Source: Icerya purchasi (taxonomy: Eukaryota > Arthropoda > Insecta > Hemiptera > Monophlebidae). From it: a DNA stretch of 64,000 bases. Position numbers and translations under genes: made by a program. The stretch's first letter is position 1. Each line of letters starts with the position of its first letter. The DNA lies in assembly GCA_039619475.1 (NCBI GenBank), contig CM077115.1:481132400-481196399 (forward strand). Reading direction: 5' to 3'. Below the pieces are notes generated by a model, which was given only the letters and a program-made list of their open reading frames with translations, was not told where the DNA came from and searched no databases. This document shows positions 59,810 through 64,000 of the stretch, one piece after another.

Positions 59810-62353
59810 ATCATACAGAGAAATTAGCCAAAAAAAAATTTCATCAGAATACAGGTAAAATATCGAAATTAAAGAGACGAAGAGGGTGGACTTGAAATAT
59901 CATCAAGGTCAGTTTATGCAGATTGATAATTGAACAAAAGCTCATCACTGACGGAATTTGAACATTATAATATCCCTTAATCAATACTCCGAGCTCGTTA
60001 TAGAATACAGAAAGTAGCGCAGCATTTTCGGTTCTCTGTTATTGCTCAAAACAAATATTGACCCTAAAAATTGTGAAATATCAACTTTTATCCTAATAAT
60101 AACAACACTGTAAATAGTTAAAAGCAATTGTCGCATAAAACGAATTCTATACAATATTATTAAAAGTGGAGGATATTAGTCTTAAACAATTCAGTCTCGG
60201 AGAACACTAAATTGCCAAATTTAAGAAACCGTATTGTTTCCAGTACTTGATGGAAAACTTTATTGTTAAACTCGTTTAATGCGTTTTTTTAATTATTCCA
60301 CCTTCGCAGTTCGGTGTACAAACTTTAACAGTAATCGTGTAACATTTCCTTTTAAGAATATATTTTTTAATGTATAATATGTATAATTTTTCATCTTGTT
60401 AGGTTGACTTTTTCGAGTAACTTTGAAGTCGGTAGTTTTTTTGTTATTTATAAATTACTTTCGTAAAATGCTGCGCGTGGGGTTATATATTTGCGTGACG
60501 AAAGTGAATAGGCCTGATTTTTAGCACTTTCCCAGGGCTTAATTTCGTACTAAAACTTTGTCCGGCGTATGCGTAATTATCCGAATTAAGTTTAGGAATC
60601 AAGAATTCGGATAAGCGGAGTTTGTTTATTTATTTATATATATTTATGTATATAAATATAAATATATATATAATATATATGTACACATATATATATATAT
60701 ATATATGTACATATTTGTGTTTTTGCGCACGTTATAAGTGTGGTTATGCTAGGATGCATGTGAGGGGAAAATGATACGAACGGTCTATAAATAAATTAAT
60801 TTGCAGTTACATTTAAATTTCGCATCATAGATAAGATAGTATAGCGCTGTCGATTGAAATACAAACTGGTTTAATAATAGTCTACGGTAACAACAGATTT
60901 GAGCCCTCCTGCACATGTCACCGGCGGCGGTCTCGATTAATGCGAAACTGTATTTCTATTTTAGAATTGCGCGATTTCAGACTTTAGCAGATAACTCTTC
61001 CGTGGTACCTACGGTGTCGTCGTTAGACCGCGATAATTGGAAAGGGAGAACTCAGCCGGATAGGACAAGTTCGATGAAGGAACGAACGCTTGAAGCCTAT
61101 TATTATTTTGGGCGATGAGTGCGGATCGAGATCGCTTCTTTTTTGCCGTGAACGAATTCGACCGTTCGCAGAATCGTTCCTTCGAATACACACAAGTACC
61201 GAGATCCTAGCATTAGTAGTGCTTTGATTTTCAGTTCGCACCAATGATATAATCAGGGCAATATGCTAATCGCACTTCAAATTATTTAAATAAACGGCGA
61301 ATTGAGATATTAACCGTTATGGGACGGAACAGCGATTTTCAAACGGCTGTAAGGACTCAAAATGAGTCGTCGCAGCCCAACCGGTCACTTACTCAGGTGA
61401 TTTTCTTTATTTTCGAAACATTTATTCACCACTCGAGCGAACTAATAAAACGCGTTCTTGTTTACTTGTTTTGTTTTGTTTTTGCTGGGAATCATTAACA
61501 TCTACTACATTAGCAGAGTTGTTCGTATCATTGCGAAAATCCGGTTGATCGCTACGGTCATTCGCTTCTGCGCAAGCTGCGGCTAATTATCGCGATTCGC
61601 CAGATGTTTTCCCTTTGAAAAATCGACGACCGGTTAAATCCGATCGTTATGCACTGGAAAAGAAAAAAGCATCTTTCAAAAACACCATCCACCATGACGA
61701 TATTCCACGCTGGAATTTTCCAATCCAAAGACGGTAGGAGCCATCTGAAGAAAGTATTACAGCAGTCTGTTAGTTTGTTCGTTTTGTTTTCTTATTGTCG
61801 AGAATTATTTTCAACTTATGTAAAACATACGAAGACGTATTATTCGCGAAATAAAAATTTAAATGTAACATTTTTGAATGTTTTTCTATCAGTCTATATT
61901 ATGTTTCTACAGAATCCATTAATTTTATTCTAAAACAATTTCGGCGGTGACGCGTTTATTTTTCTTCGTTTACCTCATTACCAATACGTTTTGGGTAGAG
62001 TCAAGCTTTAAACAACCTAAATTCTTTGCATATACTTCAACATTAAATCGCAAAGAGATCACTTCGAAAAATTAAAAATATATATATATATATATAAAAT
62101 AAACAATTTTTACTTTATAAATATAAAATAAATAAATTCCCGTTATTATCGAACGAAAATAAGTATAAATTAATTCGACTATGATCGAAAACTAAAAATT
62201 ATTTGAATTTATTACATTGAAAAATTTGCACCTGTTGTTTTTGTTTGTTAATAATTAGAATTTATTTTATGTTTACAAGTTTTCACAAACGGCTTATGGA
62301 CTTGGCTGTGACATTTTAACGTAATCGTTTTTGATGAAAACGATACATAACGT
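59771..62353. other. AT-rich non-coding DNA with AT microsatellites
   Basis: No gene recognised. Long AT runs are at 59776-59803 and 60640-60712, the latter partly palindromic (GTACATAT...ATATGTAC). The stretch 60890-61650 is more balanced in composition and CpG-containing. A 94-codon frame at 61649-61933 has no family features. Confidence 0.5.
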
Positions 62354-62404
62354 TCTTTTTTTTTTTCTTTTCTTTTTCTTTTCTTTTTCTTTTTCTTTTT
62401 CTTT
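62354..62404. repeat. Polypyrimidine (TTTTC)n tract
   Basis: T runs broken by single C bases, on one strand only. Such a tract can adopt triplex structure in vitro; no function is implied by the sequence. Confidence 0.85.
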
Positions 62405-62600
62405 GTTTAGTTACGATTTCGCATTTTTATAGAAAGCGATTGTCATCATATCGTTTGTATCCAGCTATTGTCTTTTTGGAAAAAATTCAAAAAACAGTAC
62501 TTACTCGTTAAAGTTTTATAAAACTTACTCTTTTCGAACTCTTTGCATAATCATATAAAACCACTTCAAAAAATATTCCCCAAATAAAAGCAGAAGTAAA

Positions 62601-62602
<2 letters not shown>

Positions 62603-62634
<32 letters not shown>
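62603..62634. repeat. (AT)n microsatellite left of LINE
   Basis: A run of about 15 AT units directly upstream of the LINE fragment starting near 62655. Confidence 0.9.
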
Positions 62635-62638
<4 letters not shown>

Positions 62639-62654
62639 CATATATTATACACAC

Positions 62655-63900
62655 TGTATGTGAAGAAGATATGCAAAAAAGCTGTAATAACGTTCGTCGA
62701 TTTTAAGAAAGCGTACGATTCCGTAGATGGAACAGTGTTGTTTAGTGTCCTTATAGAATTTGGCCTGGATACAAAAACTACAAGCTTAATAAGAATTAAC
62801 AAACACATATGCTAAAGTAAAATTTAGAGGCGAAATATCTAGACAGTTTGAAATAAAAACAAAAGTTAGACAGGGAGATGGTCTGTCGCCTTTACTATTT
62901 AACTGCATACTTGAAAATGGTATAAGAGAATGGAGCAAAGCTCTACGAATAAAGAAAATATCACTGGGAAAATTAAACTAGGATACAAGAAGGATTATTT
63001 ATTAATAGATTGCTTCGCATTTGCAGACGATCTGGCAATAATAGCGGAATCTATGGAGACGGCTAAGCGGCAGATAGAACTATTAAAGGAGCAAGCGGAT
63101 AGATCTGGGCTGCGAATTTCCTTTGAAAAAACCAAATTTATGACAAATATTACAACTGCTCCTGATAGAATTAAAACTGATGAGGGTCAAGTGAAAAGAG
63201 TTAATTCATGGGAGAAGTAATCGAGCAGAGAGCGTCAGAAAAAGAAGCAATCAAATATAGGATCGATCGAATGAAAGCGGCGTTTTATTTAACAAAAGAA
63301 ATATATAATAAGAAATATCTATTAAGAAATGCCAAACTGAGGCACTATAAAACTATAATCAGACCAGAAGCATTATATGCAGCAGAAGGCCTAACAGTGA
63401 ACAGAAAAGGATTAAATGAACAAATTGAAATCGCAGAAAGAAAGATCGTAAGAAGAATACTGGGATCAGGGAAACAAAGTGGAAAATACATAAAAAGGAG
63501 TAACCAGGAAATATACCAACATGTGGAAAGCATTACTACCGAGATCCGGAAGAGAAGAATTCGATTCTATGATCATATGCAAAGGATGGAGCCGAGCAGG
63601 CACACCGGAAGTTTGTTCAATTACATGCGAAAACTAAAAATAAACAACACGTGGTACACATGGACCAAAAAAGACCCGGAGGAACTGAATAATACGTCTG
63701 AAGATATAGAACAGCGATCAACGCTAAAGAAGAAACTATTTAACTGTAAAGGATTCGCGGAGAAACAGAAAAGAAGAACTGGCATTTTGTGGACCGAAGA
63801 AAGAAAAAAAAGACAGTGAAAGAATGAAAGCAGTATGGAAAGATAGAAGGAAGAATAACAACCAGTTGACAACGCAGTCCATCAGTGGCTAATTCGATAT
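62655..63900 (+). pseudogene. Decayed LINE, reverse transcriptase C-terminal half
   Basis: Frame by frame the sequence encodes palm motif A ITFVDFKKAYDSVDG (about 62690-62734), KVRQGDGLSPLLFNCILE (about 62864-62917; motif B), and, in the frame 62930-63220, the catalytic loop CFAFADDLAIIAES (D33/D34 of that frame) and SGLRISFEKTKFM. After a further frame change the thumb follows in a 203-codon frame (63208-63819): EAIKYRIDRMKAAFYLTKEI, RHYKTIIRPEALYAAEGLTV, AERKIVRRILGSGKQ and KRRIRFYDHMQRMEP. The frame ends at 63819. There are at least three frameshifts. No endonuclease or RNase H part is present in the window. The family is an RNase H-less insect LINE; exact clade unassigned. The fragment ends at an ATA/AT microsatellite. 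Confidence 0.87.
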
Positions 63901-64000
63901 AATAATAATAATATATATATATACATATATATGTATATGTATATGTATAAATATATATGCATATATATATATATATATATATACTTACAAATATACACAC
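63901..64000. repeat. (ATA)n/(AT)n microsatellite at LINE 3' end
   Basis: AAT units grade into AT runs and reach the end of the window. This may be the expanded tail of the LINE just upstream. Confidence 0.85.

Overview
The window looks like non-coding DNA from an animal nuclear genome, most likely an insect. It is AT-rich but keeps many CpG dinucleotides. It is full of simple repeats (AT, TTTA, GGA, CTG, poly-A/poly-T), decayed non-LTR retrotransposons, tRNA-derived SINEs and small hAT-like or palindrome-ended DNA elements. There are no operons, prokaryotic promoters or ribosome binding sites. No host protein-coding exon could be recognised. The longest open frame (302 codons, 21364-22272) belongs to a retrotransposon. 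The order cannot be fixed from sequence alone; a repeat-rich hemipteran is a guess. The window is probably intergenic or inside a very large intron.

Layout. 1-7.4 kb: AT-rich DNA with a hAT-like miniature element (1360-1734), a truncated SINE (about 5136-5245) and a 101-bp tandem duplication (5420-5620). 7.4-9 kb: the 3' end of an RNase H-type LINE on the minus strand with a poly-A tail, then a piece bounded by TATCGATA-rich clusters that looks like a hAT remnant and contains a tRNA-like SINE head. 9.3-13.95 kb: a dead LINE whose endonuclease and reverse transcriptase parts are separated by other mobile DNA, including the 3' end of a second LINE. 16.5-20.2 kb: another SINE, an old local duplication (17.1/19.7 kb) and a CpG-rich stretch. 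20.9-23.25 kb: SINE, a 5'-truncated LINE with four intact RNase H catalytic residues and a clear target-site duplication, then another SINE. 28.1-28.8 kb: minus-strand LINE fragment. 30.2-36.1 kb: SINE-like bodies, a 516-bp palindrome-ended MITE, a complete-looking SINE with a GAA tail and another SINE head. 36.6-37.6 and 48.2-49.9 kb: CpG-rich DNA that could be regulatory. 39.4-46.2 kb: an AT-rich desert with one GC-rich structured island and a hAT-like element flanked by an exact direct repeat. 55.1-55.9 kb: three degenerate tandem copies of a unit of about 300 bp. 62.65-63.9 kb: a decayed LINE with recognisable reverse transcriptase motifs between two AT microsatellites.

The pieces relate mainly through retrotransposition. 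Two unrelated LINE fragments and one SINE end in GAA-rich tails, which suggests SINEs using LINE machinery through a shared 3' end. No defence, biosynthetic or other novel multi-gene system is visible. The best leads are the mobile-element families, the large tandem repeat, the structured GC island and the CpG-rich candidate regulatory blocks.
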